Both the position numbers and the translations under genes were made by a program. Under the pieces are notes generated by a model. That model was not told where the DNA came from. It searched no databases and was given only the letters and a program-made list of their open reading frames with translations. A stretch of 60,855 bases of DNA from Zygnema cylindricum (taxonomy: Eukaryota > Streptophyta > Zygnematophyceae > Zygnematales > Zygnemataceae), in NCBI GenBank assembly GCA_037447655.1, contig JBBHKE010002922.1:90741-151595 (forward strand). Direction: 5' to 3'. Every line of letters begins with the position of its first letter. Position 1 is the first letter of the stretch. Positions 12,938 to 23,062 of this stretch are shown here, piece after piece.

Positions 12938-13640
12938 TGGACTACAGAATTTAGGAAGCCTCTAGATAACTTTTAGCTAACCCACTTGAAGTCACAACTA
13001 CTGCTGCCCAAGAGAGAAAACAGACAATCTGACTGCACCCTTGTGCAACCGGGACTCCCCTGAGTCGGTAGCAAAAAAATCACTAAAAACGGCCAAAACG
13101 GCCAACCAGCCGATAAATTATAGGGTGGCAAAGATGCCTATTTTTTACAAACCCTGAAGGGGAGAGGTGACTGTTTTTCCCAAAATTCACTAAGTCCTAA
13201 TTCACTCTAATAACTCTTATCTACTGAAGGTACGGACCAATCATATCACCGTACCATACCAAAAAGTAATACTGTCGGTGTCCTTTTGTACGACTAATGT
13301 ATGACAAGGCTATTACATGGACGCGTGCCTCTTTTTTACTCGTCCGGAGGTTCCTTGGAATTCCCGCGACCAAATGTTATCTCCCCACGTGGCGCCAGGT
13401 CATACCATGTAACAAAAAGCCAAAGTGACTACTCCGGGAGCTCGGCGATGATGTGCGTCGTTGGATAAAACCCAAAATGTAATCTCTGCCTTCAAAACAA
13501 ATGTTTGATTCATTTGTTTCGTGAGGAATCATGTTCGCACTGTATTTTATTAGTTCTATGTCCTTATATTCATATTTTCGTTAATCGGGTTAGAGGACGT
13601 AACACACTTTAAGTAGTAATCACACCCTATATATTCTAGC
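12938..13640 (-). mobile_element. 5' leader and LTR of the inverted copia element
   Basis: On the minus strand this segment precedes the Gag ATG. Its part from about 12940 to 13450 is homologous to 8560-9010 on the plus strand, as described there. A plausible LTR start on the minus strand is TGTGTTACGTCC near 13604, but it has no counterpart that would prove it, so the outer end is approximate. Confidence 0.5.
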
Positions 13641-13699
13641 GAACTTAAACAATAGACTGGTTAGAGCGAACGGTTACGCCACGTTTTGCAGGTCGGGGG

Positions 13700-14056
13700 C
13701 GTGCGAGGATATTTCGGTTGACCTGCATATAGCGTGGCGGAAGGCACATGGCGTGTACGACGTGTTTGTGTCTCATTGCCTGTTAGTGGCGGATACTTTT
13801 TTTACTTTTCTTGTGTACCAATGGTACGCGACCCGTGTGAAGAAACTCTCCTCGCCGAGGAGAGTGTCTTCACACTGGACGATTTGCGCGATTGCTTCGC
13901 GAATCTAAAAAAGTGAAACATCCAACTGTCGATAAGTACGCCTATAATATTGGAGCCATCCAGTTAACATGTGTGTCATGTTTCATCTGACAAAAAAAAA
14001 ATTGTACGAATTTGTACAAAATAGTACGGTATCCAGTAAACAACCCCACTTTTCCT
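13700..14056 (+). repeat. Direct repeat copy 1 with central hairpin
   Basis: About 357 bp that recurs at 14925-15306 in the same orientation. Both copies start with GTGCGAGGATATTTCGG and end with AACAACCCCACTTTTCCT. Near 13837-13882 there is a hairpin, GTGTGAAGAAACTCTCCTCG followed by its inverted complement. The two copies may be LTRs of a small (TRIM-like) element or a plain duplication; no coding sequence lies between them. Confidence 0.7.
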
Positions 14057-14280
14057 CTAATGAAAATTCACCCTTAGGCTTGTTCTCCATTAGGCGGTCC
14101 CAGTAATCATGTGGAGACATCTATTTCTAGTGTTTACTGGCACGGCGTTCCATTATGTCGTTTCAGTGAACATCGTTTCTTAATTATGATTGGCGCCACG
14201 TAGGTTAATTCTCAGATTCTTAAAATCTAAAAATATTTTTCAAACGGAAAATCTGTACATAATATTTGTACGAGCGGAGG

Positions 14281-14725
14281 TACACCGCCAATAGCTATTA
14301 GAGTAAATAACGCTAATTCGGTGCCCTTTAAAAAAAAAAAAACTCAAATACAATCCATAATTCTATTTTTTCCATTATTCTAATTAGGGTTTTTTTTTCA
14401 ATTTGCGTTAATATGGAAGTACACTGCGATGGAAATAGTGTGGCGTACTGACAAGGTATTTTTGTACGAAATTGTACTTTTTGAATTACAAAGGCATAAA
14501 AAGACACTTAACATTATTGCGCACACATGTGAATGTGCACTGGAAGAAAGAGACTCAAACGCGTCGACAAAAATCACGTTCTCATATGTTCGTCCGTCGA
14601 CTGTGTGAACAGCGCGACGGCGTACGAATTGTCAGATTTTGTACGGATACACATATTACTGTAGACATCAAAAGGGCAGGTATTTATTATTCAGGACAAC
14701 CCAAATTACAGTTAGGGATTAATTA

Positions 14726-14764
<39 letters not shown>

Positions 14765-14801
14765 AAATCTATTTATTCCTTTAATAGCGATTGACGGTGT
14801 A
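14281..14801. mobile_element. TA-flanked MITE with TACACCGCC inverted repeats
   Basis: The left end reads TACACCGCCAATAGCTATTA and the right end is its inverted match, TTAATAGCGATTGACGGTGTA. TA at both ends and the TIR type suit a Tc1/mariner-like MITE. Related copies lie at 38113-38312 and 44723-44891. Near the right end there is a (TA)n run at about 14728-14762. Nothing inside resembles a transposase. Confidence 0.75.
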
Positions 14802-14924
14802 GTTAATGATTCGTACGAAAATTTTGCGAACCAAATTTTAATTTTGAAATTGAAAATCAAAATTTCGAAACGGAATGTCAAAAATGCGCCGCAAACTTTG
14901 AAGGTCAGCGGATGGCAGAAGGAG

Positions 14925-15306
14925 CGTGCGAGGATATTTCGGTCGACCTGCATACACCGTGGCGGAAAGCACATGGCGGGTACGACGTGTTGGTGTCTCA
15001 TCGCCTGTTAATGGTGGATACTTTTTTACTTTTCACGTGTACCAATGATACGCGACCAGTGTGAAGAAACTCTCCTCGCCGAGGAGATAAGAAACTCTCC
15101 TCACCGAGGAGAGTCTCTTCACACTGGACGATGTGCGCGATTGTTTAGCGAATCTAAAAAAGTGAAACATCCGACGGTCGATACTTACGCCTATAATATT
15201 GGAGCCATCTAGTTAACATGTTTCGTCATGTTTCGTCCGAAAAAAAATAAAATGGTACGAATCTCTACGAAATCGTACGCCGTCCAGTAAACAACCCCAC
15301 TTTTCC
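14925..15306 (+). repeat. Direct repeat copy 2 with duplicated hairpin
   Basis: Second copy of the 13700-14056 repeat. It differs by a duplication of the hairpin stem: the ACTCTCCTCGCCGAGGAG motif occurs twice in tandem here (about 15069-15115) and once in copy 1, which accounts for most of the extra length. Confidence 0.7.
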
Positions 15307-15941
15307 TTAGCAGACTTGTAGATTGTACATCTATATGTATCTCAAGACTCAAAATTGTGTTGCTGCTGTAGATCCGTAACCTTGGAATAAAGAGTCCATT
15401 TTTGGCGTTCAAAGTCACGGGAGCTTTCCGGTTCCGTAGACCCTGGACTTACTCGAACCGTACTGCCCCCACTGACTCAGACACGATAGATAACCAGTAT
15501 CCCGCAAAGCAGATCAGTAATGTGAATAGATTGGAAAAAATATTTGTTCTAAATCTGATAATCATTAAAGTGCCCATTTACGTTTTCATCAGTCGCCGCG
15601 TCATTTGCAGAAGCGTCTAATCGCTTCCTTTCATTGTTTATCAAGAATCAGTGCCTCTTTTATTTTGCTTTTGTTCTAGAAAAACGTAAAAAGACTTTAC
15701 AACTTTACTCATTTCTAGTGCTGGAAGAATAAGAGTTGCATCGGCCGCCGGCGTTTCAACTTTGATAAAGAGAAATGCCTTATCTTCCTGCAACCTGTGA
15801 AATATCTTTGCGTAGAAAAGCTAAACCAGATACTTCACATTGAAATAGGAGAAGAATGTATTTGTGTTGTTTATTCTCAAGCTGTCGAAAGTAGGTTGCT
15901 TAGTTTTTCAGAGATTTACATCTTTCCTTTAAAGTCCTATC
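15307..15941 (+). promoter_or_regulatory. Upstream region of the kinase gene
   Basis: About 635 bp between the repeat cluster and the kinase start codon. It should contain the promoter and 5' untranslated region. No clear TATA box or known element was identified. The open frame at 15402-15620 has no recognisable features. Confidence 0.4.
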
Positions 15942-18900
15942 ATGTCGAACAGAGTGAATGAGAATGGGAGAAAGTACGGTAATCATCTCCCACCTTTGAA
16001 ACTAGAACTTATGCGACCTATATTCGATAATACGGAGGGATTTATCAATACAGGCTACAGCCCGCGGTTTATTTCTCCAAATCCACGTGTTCATCGAAAT
16101 CCGACTGATGAAGTTTTTAATAGTTTATATAAACTTGGGAAAGGATTGGGCGCTGGAGGTTTGTTCACGCCAATTCCTTTTTATTTTGAAAACAATGCTC
16201 TTTTATGTGTTTTTTCCCTGTTGCAGTAGCTTGATGCTGGTATAGTTTATTTTTCACTGAAATTTGGTGTTCTTTAGATACTAAGTGTTGCATTATTACT
16301 GGCTATAAAATACACAGGTGCGTATTTTTTTGACGTGGTCAAGGTGACTAATGCTGGCTGAGATGTGGCTTTACGTTTTGACTCGATCGCCTGTTTTTTT
16401 TTTTTTTTTTCTTTTTTGAGTCTGGATAAAAACTAAACCTGATTTTTTAAATATTATTTTCCAGCGTATGCAGAAGTACAACGAAATGTCAACTCTATTT
16501 TTTGGCTCATCGTTCTCCATATGTTTTTTATTTTTTTGGCGGTTGAGTAAGGAGTAAATCTGATACTGAATTTTGTTTTGCAGCTTATGCGAAAGTACAG
16601 CTAGTAACGCATCGGAGTTCTGGCGAGCAATTTGCTGTGAAAATAATTGACATGTCCAAATTCCGTGTAGAGGAGTGCACGTAAGTACCCGTCCTTAGTA
16701 TAAGCTTTGACGATAAAGGTTTACAGTTTGTTCTCTATTCCCACCCTAGTATGTATGGCAGGGGTTGACATATGTTTCATTTGTCAATTATGAATCAGCA
16801 TCCAATGGTTTTACTTTTGGTAATCAGGATGAATTCAGCTACGTTTTTGAATCGACGCATCATTTAAGCCATTTTTATGTCCAGATAGGATGTGAAGCAA
16901 ATTCTTTTTTTTATTTTTATTTTCATTTATGTGGTCTTTTTTGATGCAGTCGCGTATACAGGGAGATCGACATTCTGCGAAAAGTGAGTTTTTGTACTCA
17001 ATGTCTTCATCCTCTTACCATTTGATGGAACTCAACACTGTCCATATTAGTTGGTGCTAACAATTCCGTCGATCTCATTATTATCTGACATTTTTGGAGT
17101 GTCTCTAGTTATAATACATTCTCCCGAAGACTGGGTATTCTAAGAATGGTTTTTGCTTCTAGTTTTGATATTTGATTGTAAGTTTGCTGGTTGAATTTAG
17201 GTTTGGTCGTTGATTCTAAATTTGGTATCTGATTCTAAGTTTAGGATTTTATTCTGGAGAAATTCCTAAAACAAGTCGTGCATGTGCAGGTGAGGCATCC
17301 AAACTGCATTGCAATGACAGAATGTTTCTTTACACCAAAGAGTACAATCATTGTGATGGAGCTGTGAGTAATGCACTTTTTCCCGTTTTCTTTACAATTC
17401 CAAGTTACCTAATAAGATTGGATTGATAATAACTAATGTAGACAAAGATGGCTTGTTCTGGAAAGCATTTCGAAGTTTCTTTAATTTGAAATAGCAAGGC
17501 TGCTTATTGGCAATTTTTCCACTTCAATTGTCATTGGGTTTTCGCAGTGTTCTTGGTTTTTTGTTGTTTGATCTATTGGGACACTTTTCACTTTCAATAT
17601 CAATTGCTTTTTTGTACTGATTGGTATATATCGTATTTGTTGTACATGCAATATATGTATGGTACACGAGAGCAACTCTTAACTTTAATGATTGAGCAGT
17701 TTGCATTTTTATGATTCCACCGTGGATGACGCAAGATGTTCTTTATTTGTTAAATTTGACTTCTTGAAAATCAAAGTTGAAAAAGACCCATTGGTAACTG
17801 CAATTAGGCCTGGGAACAAAAAGAGCATATATATAAACCCCTCGCATTGCGTGTAACCATTGCATGTAATTAAAAACAAATATCGATTAAATGTATCTGC
17901 ACTAACATTCTTCTTTTGTTTGAGTCTCACAGAGCAACCGCTGGTGACCTATTTGATAAACTTATCTCAAACGTAAGGTTTGCAGAAGCAGAGGCCGCTG
18001 AGTATACAAGACAAATATTGACTGGTGTTGAGTACCTACATTCAAAGGGAATAGTTCACAGGTAGGCCCTACTTCTGATTTATTCTGTTTTATTCTTCAT
18101 TCTGGTTCGTTCTGATTTTTCTGATTTGTTCTGCTTGTTTCTGATTCGTCCTAATTTATTCTGATTCGTTTTGATTTGTCGTGATTTGTTCTGATTTGCT
18201 CTGAATCGTCCTGACTCGTTGTGATTCGTTCCAATTTTTTCTAGTTTGTTATGATTTGTTCTGATTTATTCTTTTTTGTCATGAGTGTTTGATTCGTTCT
18301 GAATCGTTCGGATTTTTTTCTCATTTGGTGCTGATTTGTTCTGATTTGTTCTCTTTTGTTGTCTCGCGCTGATTTGTTCCGTTTGTGTTTTTCTTCATTT
18401 AGAATCGTTCTGATCTCTCCCAATTTCTAATTCCCTTCTGATTTGTTCTGATTTGTTCTGAAGTCGTGGCTATTCGTGTCTGTTTTGAGCTTTTTTGGTA
18501 TTCATCAATTTTGAGTATTTCCCGTATGTTTTTTTTTTGCAAAGTCAGAGAGGTTCAGCATTGCCTACGTGTTTCATTTTAGTGTTAATTTGACCTTTTG
18601 TTATGTATCGCTGATACTCCATGTACGTTGTGGTTGGGTTTGGCAATTTCGAATCATAATGGTGCGGAAGCAGAGACATCAAGGTTAGTTTGCTCAGTTC
18701 AGAGCATATCTTCCAAACAGCAAAAAATTGTAGAAAATAAATATATATATTTCTGAAGGACACATATCTGAACTTTATCTTTACTTACTGACGCTGACAT
18801 AATTCTGTGGTAGACATGGTAATGCAACATACCTTGACATCTGTCTCAGCTAAGACTTATTCTAGTAACCATTCTGATAGTGTTAATAACCTGGTTATAT

Positions 18901-21332
18901 TGTTGAGCTGACAATCCATTTAAGGTGTTGACATGCAAATCCCTCCATTTTGCAGCTCGAAAATCTGTTGCTTACCAAAAACGGCTCGGAGACGTGTGTT
19001 AAACTTGGTGATTTTGGCTTGGCAAAGTGTTGCACCAAATCTTCCTTACTTTCAACAATTTGTGGCTCGCCAGGTTACGTGGCTCCGGAAGTCCTTCATG
19101 CCGAGCTTCGTGAAAAACAGAATTACACAGAGGCAGTCGACATGTGGTACTACCAACTTTTAAAAAAACTTTTTACTCCCTTTTTTTGCGCTTTCTGTCT
19201 TGTGTGTTGTTTGTCTGTCTGTCAGAATATTGTGAACAAGGACATGGTCTATGTCAATACTGACTTCAATACTGGCAATCTACTCATTTAAACCTTCATT
19301 TCTTGGAAGTACAAAAAGTCTTTTTTTTTTCCCTTTTTTTTGTTTTCTTACCTGAGACTGGTGATCCAATGGGCAGGGGAACTGGTGTTGTTTTATACAC
19401 TATGTTGAGTGGGACTGTTCCATTTGATCGACCAGATGACATTGAGAAAATTAGAATCGGTCATTATTCTATTCGCGGAGGAGTATGGGATACTGTATCC
19501 TCAGAAGGTGCAATTTATTCTTTCTTTTGCTATTTTTCAGTTGCTGTATTTTTAGTTTTCATTGCTGTTGAAATAATTTTTCTGTCCAGTTTACTAGGAA
19601 TGGAAGTTTACTTTTTATTCCCTTTTCATGTACTTAGATAGTTTTTCAGTGTGTTTCTTTTTTAATAAATCTTATTATATGATGAAAGAAAGGACCATGG
19701 AGTCATCGATACAACTCATTATTTTTGTTTAACAAAGCTTATAATATGATAAAAGAGAGTTGTTGAATGATTCTTTTAAACTTTTTAATTAAACTGTTTG
19801 TATGGTGGAAAAAAGGCACCGAAATGATTTCTTATTATGTTTTTGTTAAATCTTCTTATATGATGGAAAAAAGTTCCCGAAATGTTTACTTAATCTTTCT
19901 TAAATATTTTTTTTGTTTTTTTTTCCCCTTTTGTGTGTTTTTTTGCAGCTAAAGACCTTGTGGAGGCTATGCTTTGTGTGGACCCCGAAATTAGAGTGAC
20001 GGCTCGCCAAGCTTTAGAACACCCTTGGATCAAGGTAAACCATAAGTCAACCCAACTAGAAGTCAACCCAACCAAAAGTGAACCCAACCAACAAAAAATA
20101 AAATATGTTTTCTATTCCTTCCTAATTTTTACTTTGGGGATCCTATGTGTGTCATTGTTGTTGTATTAGCATATGCTCCATGAAAAGATGTGGTAAGACG
20201 AGGCCCCATTTTGTAGGGACATAACATTTACAGGAGTAAGTTATAATGAGATGAAAGGACACAAAAGGGGGAGTAAGAGGACGTCAATCGGAATAACATA
20301 CTATTTATTCATAACATATTGCTTTATTACACAAGCATATATACAGATAAAATCATAAACACAGAGAAAACCATATACACAGAAAAAACTAGGAAAAAGA
20401 GATGAGATAGATGTAATGAGATGGGAGGACATAAAAATTAGGTAAGAGGATGTTAACATATTGTTGGTTCATAACATAATTAAATTTCATGCAGGCATAT
20501 ACACAGAAAAATACAAAAACTCCTCGGAAAAAGGAGATTATATATAAAGGATTCGAATATCCTGACCAAGTCCATGATTTTGGGTCGCCGAGTTCAAGAT
20601 CTCCCAATACTAAGTCGCCTATTGCAAGATCTCCTCTCAGTTTATCGAAGGTAAGCAAGTTTGTACTCTCCTATTTTTTTTTTCAGAAGCCAATTAAATT
20701 ATTAGTTCAAGATCGCCCATTTCTATGAAGTCTCATATTGCAAGATTCCCTCTCAGGTATCGAAGGTAAGCAAAATTTAGTATCCTAAAAAAACCCTAAA
20801 AAATCCTGAAGAAGACCCTAACACTGCCTGTCGCTTTTGGAGTTTACCACTCTAATTCAAGTGAGTTGTTTTTTGACCCACGTGACAAAACATCATTTAA
20901 CATTCTTAACTCTATTAAAGTCTTAACGTTAATAATTCACTAAGACCAATCACGATAAGCGATATACTCTCGTACTTTTTTTTTCCAGACTCCTATTTAA
21001 AAGCTCGGCCATTCCCATGTTGCTGTTTGAAAAATAAAAACTTACAAACTTTTTTGTAACTCACAACTTTTTTGTAGCTGTATTTCATTTGACCAAACTG
21101 TATACTACTGTCTATGTGACAGGTTGAAAACAAAGTTCCTGTAATGCCATTAAGTCCATTGGGAATGCCTTCTCCTCAATTTAAAAGAAAAGAGAATATA
21201 TTTCAACCGAGTCCAAAGGGCTTTAACTACCAACCTCTTCCCAGGAACTCTCCGAGCCCCTCTCCACGCCCCTCTCCTCATCAAAATAGCCTATTATTGT
21301 CTCATTTTAGTCAAATTAATTTGTCCGATTGA
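15942..21332 (+). CDS. CHK2-like Ser/Thr protein kinase (CAMK group), 11 exons
   Basis: Exons inferred from splice sites and frame: 15942-16158, 16584-16680, 16950-16983, 17290-17363, 17933-18061, 18674-18683, 18956-19146, 19377-19507, 19949-20034, 20495-20650 and 21123-21332. All phases agree and give 444 residues. Kinase motifs in order: glycine loop GKGLGAGAYAKV, catalytic lysine in AVKIID, the helix C Glu in [30 protein letters not shown], and HPWIK at the domain end. The stretch [20 protein letters not shown] resembles CHK2/RAD53-type kinases more than CDPKs or CIPKs. A Ser-Pro-rich tail of about 120 residues follows ([12 protein letters not shown] and similar) with many SP sites for proline-directed kinases. 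No FHA domain precedes the kinase: the N-terminal extension is only about 70 residues. Substrates and role in checkpoint control are inference from the family. Confidence 0.88.
16433..16492 (+). repeat. Decayed copy of kinase exon 2 acceptor in intron 1
   Basis: TTTTCCAGCGTATGCAGAAG at about 16460-16480 mirrors the true acceptor and exon start TTTTGCAGCTTATGCGAAAG at 16577-16595. Homology begins upstream (GATAAAAACTAAACCTGAT against GAGTAAGGAGTAAATCTGAT), so this is a tandem duplication with a ~120-bp offset that includes the branch region, acceptor AG and first exon codons. The copy keeps an AG and an open frame for about ten codons. Confidence 0.72.
18064..18480 (+). repeat. Degenerate ~10-bp minisatellite TTCTGATTYG
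   Basis: Intron 5 of the kinase gene is filled with several dozen imperfect copies of a unit close to TCTGATTTGT / TCTGATTCGT. It lies just after the donor at 18062 and before the 10-nt micro-exon, so it sits in the intron where splicing must define a very short exon. Confidence 0.8.
18674..18683 (+). other. 10-nt micro-exon encoding the HRD-DIK catalytic loop
   Basis: Exon 5 ends in ...GTTCACAG and exon 7 begins CTCGAAAATCTG (LENL). Without an insert the catalytic Asp-x-Lys is missing. The sequence GAAGCAG|AGACATCAAG|GTTAGT at 18667-18689 has an acceptor AG, ten bases and a donor GT. Joining it gives CAC AGA GAC ATC AAG CTC, that is H-R-D-I-K-L, exactly the missing loop, in phase with both neighbours. 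Confidence 0.86.
20704..20786 (+). repeat. Duplicate of kinase exon 10 with its splice donor
   Basis: AGTTCAAGATCGCCCATTTC through ATCGAAGGTAAGCAAA repeats the end of exon 10 (AGTTCAAGATCTCCC through ATCGAAGGTAAGCAAG at 20590-20656) about 114 bp downstream. The copy keeps an open frame in the exon-like part and an intact GTAAGC donor, and it is preceded by a T-rich acceptor (TTTTTTTTTTCAG at 20683-20695). A weaker third copy may lie near 20962-21020. Confidence 0.78.
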
Positions 21333-23062
21333 TAAAACTTACAAATGTTATTAAATTTTAATACATATGAGCGAAGAAATTACATATTAATTCATATTTG
21401 TGTATCTGAGTGATAGAAGCTAGATAGTTGTGCACTATTGATTTTTCTTATTTGAAGGAATTTTAGGGTTTTTTACTGGTTTTGAGTGAGAGAAAATTAT
21501 TTTTTATTCATTTTAACAATTTGGAGCGATAGAACTTACATATACATTCTTTTAATATATCTGGGAGAGAACAAATTTGTATTTATTATCTGAGTCTGAC
21601 TGCGATATTTGGTTCCTAGATTTTTCGGTTTTCCGTAAAACAAAGATAAAGTATTGACAAATTCTTTAATTGTATTTTAAATTTAATTGATATCTTAACT
21701 TTTTTTTTTTTTTTTGAATTAGGACGGGAGATTATGAGAAATTTTGTTTTAGTTTTGGGCCTAGACCGTCACCATTATTTTGATGGGAGATAATTTACGA
21801 ACAATTCAACATTAGATAAGTCTCTTTTTTTTCACTATATTATGTGCCCTTGTAAAAGATAAATTTTAAGAAATAATTGATAAATTTATTCATTCAACAT
21901 TTTTGAATGAGGATATTGGATTTAGGAAATTTTTGTTTCAGTTTTGGGCCCATATTCTGATGGGAGATACTTTATTAGAACAATTAAAGATTACATAGAT
22001 TTTTTATTTTTTTTTCACTATATGATGTGCCCTTTGTAAAAGATGGAACTTAAAAATTTAATTGATATCTTAATTCATTCAACAATTCTTTGATATTGAC
22101 CTCTCCTGAATGTTATTTTCACCTGCTCATTTTCTACTGTTCACGATTACCTTCAGTTAATTTTTGTCCTCCGTTTAATTTTTTGTCCTGTTTGATTTTT
22201 TGTCCTTTGTTTATTTTTTCGTCATTTGTTTAATTTTTGTCTTGTTTCTTGAAGTACTTTTTCCGCCTGTACTCTGTTTATGTATTCTATACTTGTTTTT
22301 ATATGTTTATCTTTTTTTTTTATTCCTCTAGACTTGTTCATATGTTATCTTTTTTTTATCACTCGTCTACGCTTGTTTTCATAAGTCACCTTTTTTTTTT
22401 ATTCGTCCACAATGTATACTTAGAATCTACAAAAGTTAAATTCTTGGACGCTTTTTTGAGGCTCCCAAGAATTCTGTTAATATTTTTCAATTTTTAAGTC
22501 CATTTCACTTACTATTGAACATTAAGTTTTAAGATTCTGTAATGCCTTTCACGCGCTCACTGTATTTTTCATACGCTTGATTTCGATATTCTCTTGTTTT
22601 CTATTGAAGGAACGTTTTCACTCTTCTAATCAATCTAAAGGGTCTTCATCTCAAAATTCTCTATCTTTCTTTCTCTTTCATTCTTTTTTTTTTCTTTTTC
22701 TTTCTTTTCTACCATGGATCCGCTTTAATAAGTTGATCATTGGATATCACAAAAAATACGAAAAATGATTCACGCAATTTGAAAAAAAGTAAAAAACTTA
22801 TTTTTAATTTTGAATTCTTTACAATCTAAACTCTTATTTTGCTTCAGAATAGTGGAATCTATATACTTCTGAAAAAAAAAAAAATCGAAAACTTGCTATC
22901 AATATTCTATAATATCAAAGCAACAGAAGCTAATTAATCTTCAAAATGCCGTAAAATAAAAACTAAAGTTGGCCACATAAAATAAAATAGACAATTTAAA
23001 CTCTATCAAAAATGAAAATGAAAACAAACAAACAAACTCATACTCAAATCCAAAAAAGGTCT
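21333..23062. other. AT-rich spacer between convergent genes
   Basis: The kinase gene (+) and the AllA-like gene (-) converge here, so this contains both 3' untranslated regions and terminators. It is AT-rich with long T runs. Two similar blocks near 21715-21850 and 21900-22050 (GGGAGATaattt..., TCACTATATTATGTGCCC and TCACTATATGATGTGCCC) are a local duplication of about 180 bp. No additional gene is supported. Confidence 0.55.

Noticed and set aside
22237-22768. Phe-rich ORFs after the kinase gene, considered as further exons
   Set aside because: The kinase frame already ends at 21332; these are T-rich 3' flank. The short stretch at 22614-22665 (HSSNQSKGSSSQNS) has no phase-compatible support.
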